Positions 8,230 to 14,916 of a stretch of DNA of 48,937 nucleotides are shown here, in pieces. The notes beneath the pieces were generated by a model. The model ran no database searches, had not been told where the DNA came from, and worked only from the letters and a program-made list of their open reading frames with translations. How positions within the stretch are numbered: the stretch's first letter is position 1; every line of letters starts with the position of its first letter. The DNA comes from Williamwhitmania taraxaci (GTDB lineage Bacteria; Bacteroidota; Bacteroidia; Bacteroidales; Williamwhitmaniaceae), in the NCBI RefSeq assembly GCF_900096565.1, contig NZ_FMYP01000025.1:1-48937 (forward strand), given 5' to 3'. The translations under genes and the position numbers were made by a program.

Positions 8230-8412
8230 TAACCAATAGCAGTAGCAAAAAGCCTTGAAAGGGTGACAGGTTAAATGGTGAGTAGTGAAAAGAAAGAAAA
8301 TAAAAGAGGGTTAGTCTCAATATTAACTTCTGTTCATTTATCAACCTCTTAATACGCAAAAAAAGATGGTCGCGTTAGTGGCCATCCTTTAACTTTTGCC
8401 CTTTAACTTTTA

Positions 8413-8450
8413 TCCACAGAGGCCACGGAGTAAAACTACACAGAGAGTTC
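8413..8450 (+). repeat. Dispersed CACAGAG-type repeat, copy 3
   Basis: TCCACAGAGGCCACGGAG is followed by TAAAACTACACAGAGAG. It is nearly the same as 7821-7860 apart from a 2-base deletion and a few substitutions. It is preceded by the low-complexity motif ttaacttttgccctttaac, which recurs in gaps near 2757, 6461 and 12302. Confidence 0.6.
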
Positions 8451-8472
8451 TTGGTATGCTACAGTGCCGGAT

Positions 8473-9087
8473 TTAATCACAATGCTTTCGGATAATTTTC
8501 TTTGATCCATTTTGATCTTCCATAACAAAACCATTCTCCAGAAAGTAACTTATGTTATTACGTCCATTTAAGTGCCATAAAATATAACCGTATTCACATT
8601 GGTTGGGAATGTTTCCAATTTTACGCTCTGCTTCTATTAGAACTTTTAGTTCATCACAATAGACTTTAGGCGTATGCATTAACAATATATAGGGATCGTA
8701 ATCTAACTTTATGTTGGTGAGAGTTTCAATTCTTTTTTTGGAAGGGAATCCATAGGTTTTAATAATTTCAATCATCCGCTTTGCATGTAAATTATCTGCT
8801 GGAGAAATATAGTTGTCCCAAACTTTCTTTGAGTTAGTTGCTGATAAACGAATTGAATCGACTAGCCGCTCCCTCAAAGTATCATTCAATAGTTCAACAC
8901 TGTCAGTGAAATGTTTGTCGAATGTTTGGTAGCGTATGTATTCTCGGACGGCTTGATCATAGTTCCACATCATTCGCATCTCTTGAATCAGTTCGGCTCC
9001 ATTAGCAATCAGTAAGCTGTCTTTGTTTGGCTGTGCTTCAACTCTTAAGGAAACTGCAAGTAGAATTAGAAGTATGATTTTCTTCAT
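8473..9087 (-). CDS. Small secreted protein of unknown function (possibly DUF6624-like)
   Basis: The 204-residue protein begins with a clear signal peptide (MKKIILLILLAVSLRVEAQ), so it is exported. The mature part is charged and mainly helical. The stretch AKRMIEIIKTYGFPSKKRI followed by LLMHTPKVYCDELKVL and a histidine-containing WHLNGRNN is reminiscent of DUF6624 proteins, but the match is weak and from memory. It stands alone, with repeat DNA downstream and about 130 bases before the ABC permease gene. It is more AT-rich than its neighbours, which could indicate recent acquisition. The ATG at 9087 is well placed for the signal peptide. Confidence 0.6.
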   Translation of the reverse strand: MKKIILLILLAVSLRVEAQPNKDSLLIANGAELIQEMRMMWNYDQAVREYIRYQTFDKHFTDSVELLNDTLRERLVDSIRLSATNSKKVWDNYISPADNLHAKRMIEIIKTYGFPSKKRIETLTNIKLDYDPYILLMHTPKVYCDELKVLIEAERKIGNIPNQCEYGYILWHLNGRNNISYFLENGFVMEDQNGSKKIIRKHCD

Positions 9088-9219
9088 TATTATGGTTTGT
9101 TAATTAGGATAAATAGCGTGCGACTTTATGCACTAAAAACTCTCGAAGACGATTATATAATATGACAAACCTTTGTCTTAGGGTAATTTTCTGCGAGAGA
9201 TTTTAATTTGCTTCCATCA

Positions 9220-10872
9220 TCATAAAATAGATGCGATAGTCGGTTTTAACTTATTTCTAAGATATCTATATGTCAATGCTATGCCGCCAATTGGAACCAC
9301 CGCAGCAGCAAGCGTCACCCACGGGCCCAGGAATGTAAGTAGGTAGATTACGCCGATGATTAGCCCTAGCACGAACATCGATATAAACACTTTCGCCACG
9401 TTGTTCCCTTTTTGCGACATCTCGCGCATTTGGGTAAATGGCAGTTCCATTCCGGTGATGGCTACCGATGCCAGCATGAGCATAACGATGCATAAACCGC
9501 CAAACATAACATAGATTAGTGGTTCCGCTCCCCATATGTAGGCAACAGGAATTATTGCAATCAAATAAATGGGTATGAAAAACTTTAGCAGCATGGCCTT
9601 GATGGCCCCCGTTAGGATATCGCCTAAGCGCGTAACGGGATATGCCTTATAGATCCAAGCCGCCTTTGGTTGATCGGTAAAGGGGAGTTGAAAAATTGCC
9701 GTTGTTCCAAAGAAGCCTAGGAAAATAAAGGAGAGGTATTTCTTCGATTCGGCAAGCGTCTCGAGCCAACCACTAAAGTCCGAGAAGTCGGGTTTCAACA
9801 TCACAACCATCATCACGGCAATCATTCCAAATCCGGGGTAGATAGCCTGCTTGAATTTTCGATCGCGGCTCGATACCTTCATGGCAAATTGCCAACCGGC
9901 TTTCTCCATGGGCGAAACACAGATCAAATCCTGTAATCTTCTCGATCTCTTGGTTCGTATCTCTTTGTGATCGATGGTGTCGCTGCTGTTTTCCATGTAG
10001 GAGAGCATGCGGTTAAATCCGGGTGCTAGGAAGCGCACCATTATCCAAAGCCCAACAAAGGGTAGTACAATACCAACGATTCCAAGCACTATGCTCGAGA
10101 GCGGAGCATTGGGTGTTGAGGCCCAGTCTACCAATCCGGCAAGCCAAACGGGTGGAATGAGGTAGGTAAACCAGTGGATGTTGATGGTGGCGGTTTGTAT
10201 CTCCTGGCTTTCGTAGAGGCGAGGCATGAATTGGTATCCGGCAAAGAGCATTATGGCCAAGAATACCTGAAAGTATACAATGATGTCCTTGAACTTCTCA
10301 CCAGAGGTAAGCCTCATCATCAGTAAGTAAAAGCTGTTGGCTACGAAAATGGTGAAAATAGTGCTCAGGATAATTCCCACAAAGTAGGCAAGCCCGCCCA
10401 TCCATCCATAATGAATAAAGCAGAATAGGGTGGAGAAGAAGGAGAGCGCAAGCGCAATAACACCCAGATAGCTGGCAATGTGAATGACCCTTGCCAGCAG
10501 CAGCGTTCTATTGTTGATGGGGCGAGGCAGTAGAATATAGTTGTCGCGCTGATCGAAAAGCACGCTGGTAAACTCCGAAATAAACGTGGTGGTTAGCATC
10601 ACCATCAAAAATGAAAAGTTGATGGTCATGCTCAGCAGAATGCTGTTGATGTGAAAGATGGTAATTCCTATAAATAATCCCATCAGGGCAAAGAAGAACA
10701 GTTGCAGGTTGAAGTTTCTTTTCTTTCCTGAGCCGCCCAGTGCTGCTGGTTTTCGGCGGACATCGGCGGTTAGCTTTGCCTTGAGTATGGCGTGGAGTTG
10801 CAAAAAATCTGCACCGCACCACTCTATCGGCTTCCGGAAAATACGGATAATAAAAAGGATAGCTTTTACCAT
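9220..10872 (-). CDS. ABC-2-type exporter permease, large form
   Basis: The 550-residue protein has about 12 hydrophobic helices in two sets, before and after a cytoplasmic stretch near residues 290-330 (DTIDHKEIRTKRSRRLQ). It carries no ATPase motif. It starts 3 bases after the stop of the ABC ATPase gene, so the two form one transport unit. The N-terminal basic segment (KAKLTADVRRKP) precedes the first helix. The motif FDQRDNYILLPRPIN is shared with Bacteroidota and Firmicutes ABC-2-like permeases whose substrates are unknown. The direction is presumed to be export. I cannot assign the substrate. Confidence 0.8.
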   Translation of the reverse strand: MVKAILFIIRIFRKPIEWCGADFLQLHAILKAKLTADVRRKPAALGGSGKKRNFNLQLFFFALMGLFIGITIFHINSILLSMTINFSFLMVMLTTTFISEFTSVLFDQRDNYILLPRPINNRTLLLARVIHIASYLGVIALALSFFSTLFCFIHYGWMGGLAYFVGIILSTIFTIFVANSFYLLMMRLTSGEKFKDIIVYFQVFLAIMLFAGYQFMPRLYESQEIQTATINIHWFTYLIPPVWLAGLVDWASTPNAPLSSIVLGIVGIVLPFVGLWIMVRFLAPGFNRMLSYMENSSDTIDHKEIRTKRSRRLQDLICVSPMEKAGWQFAMKVSSRDRKFKQAIYPGFGMIAVMMVVMLKPDFSDFSGWLETLAESKKYLSFIFLGFFGTTAIFQLPFTDQPKAAWIYKAYPVTRLGDILTGAIKAMLLKFFIPIYLIAIIPVAYIWGAEPLIYVMFGGLCIVMLMLASVAITGMELPFTQMREMSQKGNNVAKVFISMFVLGLIIGVIYLLTFLGPWVTLAAAVVPIGGIALTYRYLRNKLKPTIASIL

Positions 10873-10875
10873 AAT

Positions 10876-11664
10876 CTAGTTTCCAAATGCTTGAACAATG
10901 GCTTCGGCAGTAACGGTTTGTCCTCCTTGTCCGGTGAGGTCGGCGAACAGTTTCTCCAGTGTCTCGCTGCTTCCCGAGCGTAGCTCTTCAATGGTGCCAT
11001 CGGCAACGACATGCCCGTGATTTATGAGCACAATGCGGTGCGAAATGCGCTCCACCACATCCATGATGTGCGAGCAGAAGAAAATCGTCTTACCATCCTT
11101 TGCCAGCTGCGAGAGAACCTCCTTTACCACCATTACCGAGTTGGCATCGAGACCCGATAGCGGTTCGTCCAGAAAGATAATGTCGGGGTTGTGAATAAGT
11201 CCAGAGATGAGCAGTATCTTCTGCTTCATTCCCTTCGAGAAGGTGTCCATGCGCTGATCGGCGTGCTTCTTCATCTCGAAAAGTTCGAGCAGCTTGCCGG
11301 CCTTCTCCATGACACGTTCCTCGGGCAATCCATAGAGTGCTCCGGCAAAGCTCATATACTCCAATGGGGTAAGCATGTCATACATGGCGGCATTCTCGGG
11401 AATGTATCCAATGCGGCGCTTAATGGCCAGCGATTCCGTGCGTAGGTCGTGACCCAATACGGTAATATCGCCTTCGAAATCTTCAATTAGCCCGCAAAGA
11501 ATCTTTACCGTGGTGCTTTTTCCTGCACCGTTGGGGCCAATGTATCCAATGATTTGGCCAGGTGCAATATCGAGGTTAATACCTTTTAGCACATGGTTTA
11601 CCTCTTTGCCGTTGAGGAAGTTTTTTTGAAGATTGCGGATTGATATTACGGGGTTGGTTTCCAT
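10876..11664 (-). CDS. ABC transporter ATPase subunit
   Basis: The 262-residue protein has all the ABC motifs in order: Walker A GPNGAGKST (~43-51), Q-loop region ENAAMYDMLT, signature FSKGMKQKI, Walker B IIFLDEPLSGLD and the switch histidine in FFCSHIMD. The domain sequence and GYIGPNGAGKSTTVK place it with CcmA/NatA-type exporters. It is transcribed first, with the permease 3 bases downstream. The ATG at 11664 (METNPVISIRNLQ) is the true start. The upstream extension to 11742 reads as non-coding residues and crosses the region shared with the divergent UPF0158 gene. Confidence 0.9.
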   Translation of the reverse strand: METNPVISIRNLQKNFLNGKEVNHVLKGINLDIAPGQIIGYIGPNGAGKSTTVKILCGLIEDFEGDITVLGHDLRTESLAIKRRIGYIPENAAMYDMLTPLEYMSFAGALYGLPEERVMEKAGKLLELFEMKKHADQRMDTFSKGMKQKILLISGLIHNPDIIFLDEPLSGLDANSVMVVKEVLSQLAKDGKTIFFCSHIMDVVERISHRIVLINHGHVVADGTIEELRSGSSETLEKLFADLTGQGGQTVTAEAIVQAFGN

Positions 11665-11752
11665 ACTTTTCAATTTGAATGTCAAAAGTAGCAATTGTAG
11701 CTGTGTTTGCAAGTGGAACTTCATTTTCAACAGTAATCCCAATTACAATTAT

Positions 11753-11760
11753 TATCTTTG
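11753..11760 (+). promoter_or_regulatory. Candidate -7 promoter element for the UPF0158 gene
   Basis: TATCTTTG fits TAnnTTTG. It lies in the 227-base gap between the divergent ABC and UPF0158 genes, about 130 bases before the ATG at 11892. The -33 position has only a T-rich stretch (ATTTTCA). Confidence 0.35.
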
Positions 11761-11891
11761 GATGAAATATAAATGACGAGTGACTAGATGACGGGTTGCG
11801 AAAAAGATGAATTACTTCTGGCTCGCTACGCTTGTCTTCGGACTCCATACTTCCAACTTTTAATTTTCTTACAAACTAAAAATACAACCTC

Positions 11892-12296
11892 ATGCTGACA
11901 ATTCACGGTAACACCAAACTAGCCATCACCCAAGAGTTAGCTGTAGGGCGCAAGTGCTACTACAACACAGCCGACGAGAGCGTTATTGTTGAGGACGACT
12001 TAGCCGTTGAGGCCACCAAAAAGGCAATGAAGGAGCACCCCGAGCAATACATACTCTTTACACCGCCAGCCGATACAACTGAGCTGGAGTTGGTGAAGTC
12101 CTTTGCCCCAAAGGTTAAGAATGCCGAGGAGAAGCGCCATTTGATCTTTGCCCTAAAGCGCGATAACCCAATGGCCTACTTTAAAAACTTCATCAACAAG
12201 TTCTCCGACGAGCGTAACGCCTGGTTCGTGTTCAAGAAGAAGCACTTCGTGGAGATGGTTGATAAACGCATTGAAGAGATTAATGGGGGGAAGTAG
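11892..12296 (+). CDS. UPF0158 family protein
   Basis: The 134-residue soluble acidic protein has no signal peptide. HPEQYILFTPP in the middle, followed by a helical half with FKNFINKFSDERNAWFVFKK, is the pattern of UPF0158 (Pfam PF03682), whose members end in an aromatic WFxF block. The molecular function of the family is unknown. Neighbours give no further clue: the gene is divergent from an ABC exporter and followed by gene-poor repeat DNA. A hairpin ending in T residues about 105 bases downstream may end its transcript. The ATG at 11892 is the only sensible start. Confidence 0.65.
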   Translation: MLTIHGNTKLAITQELAVGRKCYYNTADESVIVEDDLAVEATKKAMKEHPEQYILFTPPADTTELELVKSFAPKVKNAEEKRHLIFALKRDNPMAYFKNFINKFSDERNAWFVFKKKHFVEMVDKRIEEINGGK

Positions 12297-12399
12297 GGGA
12301 TTGGTTAAATGTTAAAAGTTAAAGGACCGAAGACTGAAGAGAAAGTGGCTTCTGCTCAATGATTCCTTTTATATCTCTGCGGAATACTCCAAAATAAAG

Positions 12400-12435
12400 A
12401 ACCTGCACAGCGGTAAACGTGGTGCAGGTTTTTTT
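12400..12435 (+). terminator. Probable rho-independent terminator
   Basis: AACCTGCA (12400-12407) pairs with TGCAGGTT (12423-12430) across a 15-base loop, followed directly by a run of T. It is placed to end transcripts coming from the UPF0158 gene. Confidence 0.6.
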
Positions 12436-12505
12436 GTGGGAGGTATTCAACCGCGAGCGGGTGAGCACAACCTGTTTTGGTGCACCCTCCGATTGCAGCG
12501 CCCCA

Positions 12506-12669
12506 AAACTTTTTAGATTTGAAGAAAACGCACGCGTTGGTGGCTTGAAACTTTTTAGTTTCGAAGAAATCGCACGCGCTGGTGGCATGAAACAAAACCG
12601 ATTGGACGCATTTTCAATTGCAGAGCCATGAAACAAAACTGATTTGACGTATTTTCAATTGCAGAGCCT
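12506..12669. repeat. Two adjacent pairs of tandem direct repeats
   Basis: Pair A is a 42-base unit beginning AAACTTTTTAG (12506 and 12548), ending in cgcacgcg and tggtggc, with a few substitutions. Pair B is a 41-base unit beginning GAAACAAAAC (12589 and 12630) and ending TTTTCAATTGCAGAGCC. The four units abut. Nothing indicates coding; they look like products of local duplication in accessory DNA. Confidence 0.6.
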
Positions 12670-12730
12670 TCTCGACAAAAAAAGTGGGTATAAAAGCGTT
12701 TGCAGTTGGGTTTCATACTTAAAGTTTACC

Positions 12731-12829
12731 TGCCCCGCTCGCGGAGGTATTCAGGACGTTTCGTCCGGCTGAAGCGGCCTAAGGTCAACTCGCTTGGCCA
12801 GTATACTGTATGAGCAACATGCCCATGCT
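12731..12829 (+). repeat. Flanking repeat motifs, copy 1
   Basis: TGCCCCGCTCGCGGAGGTAT (12731-12750) and CATGCCCATGCTA (12817-12829) both recur at 13702-13744 in the opposite order. The two copies bracket the toxin-antitoxin module. Confidence 0.5.
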
Positions 12830-12944
12830 AACGCTTTTTGCTCTTGGCGTGGCTGTGGTTATGCTGCTTTGGCAATGGCTTGTAGTGCATGGCGGCTCCG
12901 GCATATTCCTGCTCGGTTTTGCAGGCCGCTCAGAGTCCAGTTTA

Positions 12945-13255
12945 TTAGCGAGCGTGCCGTGCATAATGTCGCCGTTTTGGGCTTTGCCTATTATCGTAAA
13001 AATTAAGGAATACAATTGTGTCACCTTTGATCTTGTAAAATATTGTCAGCTGCTTAATCAAAACAAATCCACGAATCTGTCTATCCTCATTCTCAACTGA
13101 ACCAATCTCAGGAAAATCAATTAACAAGTCAAGAAACTCAAATGTCCGCTTAACAAATGCTTTAGTTACATTTTCGCCCCACTCACCAAGGAGGTACTCA
13201 ATTATCTTATCGTATTCTTGTCAGCATGCTTTGACCACTTAACTACTCTAGCCAT
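12945..13255 (-). pseudogene. RelE/ParE-type toxin, frameshifted near its N-terminus
   Basis: On the minus strand ATG at 13255 opens MARVVKWSKHADK and then runs into a stop at about 13202-13204. A one-base shift near 13214-13222 restores a long frame: YDKIIEYLLGEWGENVTKAF, then ~FLDLLIDFPEIGSV, and the family C-terminus FLNFYDNRQSPKRR ending at 12945. Together these make a standard ~100-residue RelE/ParE ribonuclease or gyrase-poisoning toxin. The start overlaps the antitoxin end by 13 bases, as in many such operons. Either the toxin is inactivated by a single-base deletion or the assembly has an error. The antitoxin is intact. Confidence 0.75.
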
Positions 13256-13488
13256 TTTTTATGTTTATCCTTAATAGTTTGAAGTGGTATCAGGTTGTTG
13301 TCTAAATCTGTTTCCGAATCTATCTGCAGTAGCTCTTGTTTTTCTTCGCTAGTCAATCTATCCCAAAGGCTGCCGTCTTTAACCACAGAAGCCTTCTCCA
13401 GAATCTCATAGAATCTTGATAAAACAATATCGTTATCAATTCTATCAATCAAATTGTGGAAGTTTTTTCTTATCTCTACAGTATTCAT
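13243..13488 (-). CDS. Antitoxin of a RelE/ParE-type module
   Basis: The 81-residue protein starts MNTVEIRKNFHNLIDRIDN and ends in a lysine-rich KDKHKKWLE. This is the layout of a Bacteroidota antitoxin family always found just before a RelE/ParE toxin. The N-terminal part is expected to dimerise and the C-terminal part to wrap the toxin. The in-frame extension upstream to 13710 crosses a strong promoter and is not coding. The ATG at 13488 is chosen; ATG 13497 (MIV-) is the alternative. It overlaps the toxin start by 13 bases. The module is probably autoregulated through its promoter at 13580-13611. Confidence 0.75.
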   Translation of the reverse strand: MNTVEIRKNFHNLIDRIDNDIVLSRFYEILEKASVVKDGSLWDRLTSEEKQELLQIDSETDLDNNLIPLQTIKDKHKKWLE

Positions 13489-13579
13489 GACAATCATTTT
13501 CTCAAAGTTACTCAAATCTCGCATCCAGCCAAATGCATATACGCTAACGTTGTCGGTATGAAATGCTGAATTATTTGGG

Positions 13580-13611
13580 CAAAAATACAACAACGGTCGT
13601 TCTTTATCAAA
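13580..13611 (-). promoter_or_regulatory. Promoter of the toxin-antitoxin module
   Basis: On the minus strand TTTG (13608-13611) is followed by 20 bases and TATTTTTG (13580-13587). This is a full match to the Bacteroidota -33/-7 consensus. Transcription would start near 13573, leaving a leader of about 85 bases before the antitoxin ATG. Confidence 0.7.
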
Positions 13612-13701
13612 TTGATTTACAAACAGGCAATCAGTCCTTGTTGATAGAATAGCGCTTTTTATATTTTTGGAAAGAATAAAGGTTTCGAACACCCCTAACA
13701 G

Positions 13702-13744
13702 CATGCCCATGCTACCGATCCATGCCCCGCTCGCGCGGAGGTAT
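13702..13744 (+). repeat. Flanking repeat motifs, copy 2
   Basis: CATGCCCATGCTA (13702-13714) is followed by TGCCCCGCTCGCG then CGGAGGTAT (13723-13744). These are the same two motifs as at 12731-12829 but in reversed order and closer together. They sit just upstream of the toxin-antitoxin promoter. Confidence 0.5.
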
Positions 13745-13769
13745 TTCCCGTCCGTGCCCAGTAAGAAAC

Positions 13770-13800
13770 AAAAAAAGCCTTTCCGGTTAGGAAAGGCTTT
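13770..13800 (-). terminator. Rho-independent terminator of the SiaC-like pair
   Basis: AAAGCCTTTCC (13774-13784) and GGAAAGGCTTT (13790-13800) form a perfect 11-bp stem with a 5-base loop. On the minus strand the stem is followed by seven or more T residues. It sits 14 bases past the stop of the first SiaC-like gene. Confidence 0.85.
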
Positions 13801-13813
13801 ACGTTATGTCAAA

Positions 13814-14203
13814 TTATCCATCAATCTCCACCATCCTAAAATCGACCTTGGGGTTCATGATCGCTTTATAATCATTCCCTGCAAAGTAAATATCCTCGTC
13901 GTCCTCTTCGTAGTACCAAATAATGGTAACCTTAGAGAGTTCGTTAACGGCAATTTTCTCCATCCGCTTCATAATATCGAAGATGCGTTTCGACGAACTG
14001 GTATTGAAGTATTCCAACTTCAGTTCAAGGGTTGTTTGAGGCGGTGGGTTAGAGGTGTATTCGTCAATCCAGGTTAGAATTGGAGTGTAAAAATCAAACA
14101 CATTTTCGGGAATAGATTTGCCATTTACAAATAGCCTTCCGGTAGATGCGTTGAAGGAAATAGCTGGTGTTGTAATCGACTCTGATATTTCCAAATTATT
14201 CAT
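13814..14203 (-). CDS. SiaC-family regulatory phosphoprotein (DUF1987), copy 1
   Basis: This 129-residue soluble protein has the full DUF1987 pattern: a short strand hairpin (GRLFVNGKSIPENVFDFY), a helix (PILTWIDEYTSNP), a strand (LELKLEYFNTSSSKRIF) with the conserved phosphorylatable NTSSSK loop, then TIIWYYEEDDEDI. In Pseudomonas, SiaC is phosphorylated by SiaB at a threonine in this loop and dephosphorylated by SiaA; unphosphorylated SiaC activates the diguanylate cyclase SiaD. The partner here is unknown, as no siaA, siaB or siaD is in the window. It lies 23 bases after copy 2 and ends in a strong terminator. Confidence 0.85.
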   Translation of the reverse strand: MNNLEISESITTPAISFNASTGRLFVNGKSIPENVFDFYTPILTWIDEYTSNPPPQTTLELKLEYFNTSSSKRIFDIMKRMEKIAVNELSKVTIIWYYEEDDEDIYFAGNDYKAIMNPKVDFRMVEIDG

Positions 14204-14226
14204 TGGTTTGCTTGGCTTAGTTGGTT

Positions 14227-14733
14227 TTATTCTTCTTTTGAAATTATGGAGTACTCTTGATCGTGGCCGTTACGAACGATAGCCTCCCAGTAACGCTGGG
14301 TAATGGAGAACTGCTCGCCGTTTTTCTTACGTCGGATGGTGATTTTTTGACTCCGTTGCTTAACGGTATCCGTTTCTAGGTATTGAAAGGGAACCTCACA
14401 AATTGATTCCATATCTCTACCCAGCTGCAGAATTGATTCGTCGTCCTCCTCGTATTTCCAAATCACTTCAATATCGAATCCCTTCGCTGCAATTGAGGTT
14501 ATTTTTCTCAATATTTGGCTGATGAGTTTATTTGAACTACTGCTGGTATACTCCAATCCAATTTCTACTCGAGTGGTAGTCTCCGGATTTGCAGCATAAC
14601 TCTCCACCCAATTCAGGAGCGGTGTCCAAAATCCAAAAACATCCTCGGTAATTGATCGTCCTTCAATTATGAGCAGTCCTGGGGCAAAATGCACCAGCGG
14701 TGTATCGGTAGTTTTATCGAGGATAATTTCCAT
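14227..14733 (-). CDS. SiaC-family regulatory phosphoprotein (DUF1987), copy 2 with C-terminal extension
   Basis: The 168-residue protein has a DUF1987 domain in residues 1-125 (LLIIEGRSITEDVFGFWTPL, VEIGLEYTSSSSNK, IEVIWKYEEDDESI). The phospho-loop reads YTSSSSNK instead of YFNTSSSK, so the expected threonine position is serine. A basic tail of about 40 residues follows (KITIRRKKNGEQFSITQRYW), which the usual family length of about 125-130 lacks. It is the first gene of a pair with copy 1, 23 bases apart. Different loop chemistry and the extra tail suggest a different kinase or partner from copy 1. The ATG at 14733 is clear. Confidence 0.82.
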   Translation of the reverse strand: MEIILDKTTDTPLVHFAPGLLIIEGRSITEDVFGFWTPLLNWVESYAANPETTTRVEIGLEYTSSSSNKLISQILRKITSIAAKGFDIEVIWKYEEDDESILQLGRDMESICEVPFQYLETDTVKQRSQKITIRRKKNGEQFSITQRYWEAIVRNGHDQEYSIISKEE

Positions 14734-14916
14734 AGCGAGTCTGTAATTGCGCTGTTATGGCATATTTTATGCGCTTAAAATTATATTTTCTCTTGCAATA
14801 AAACAATAATGCAATCTATTGTTTATGCTATCCGGGGTGACAATTGTCAAATATTCAACTTTATATTGACTTTAGCAAATTCTTTTTTGCTTCTTAAATC
14901 ACTCGATGGCGACCGA

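Larger units (their letters stand above)
12297..12944. other. Gene-free accessory stretch
   Basis: No convincing gene is present. Contents in order are the low-complexity ttaaatgttaaaagttaaag (from about 12304), a hairpin with T-tract (12400-12435), two pairs of tandem direct repeats (12506-12669), a CCCCGCTCGCGGAGGTAT motif (12731-12750) and a CATGCCCATGCTA motif (12817-12829); both motifs recur on the far side of the toxin-antitoxin module. Short open frames here overlap one another in several frames and lack protein character. Confidence 0.5.

Noticed and set aside
8108-8359. Minus-strand 83-residue ORF in the repeat region
   Set aside because: It crosses the REP-like palindromes and low-complexity DNA, with no start context and no family features.
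12785-13100. Small membrane protein on the plus strand (MSNMPMLTLFALGVAV...)
   Set aside because: It overlaps the toxin remnant on the other strand and frames in both directions across a repeat; the toxin reading is family-supported and this one is not.
13489-13710. N-terminal extension of the antitoxin to 155 residues
   Set aside because: A full -33/-7 promoter lies inside the extension and the extra residues have no family resemblance.
12731-13744. Integron attC sites around the toxin-antitoxin module
   Set aside because: I could not fit the flanking motifs to the RYYYAAC/GTTRRRY core, and no integron integrase is in the window.
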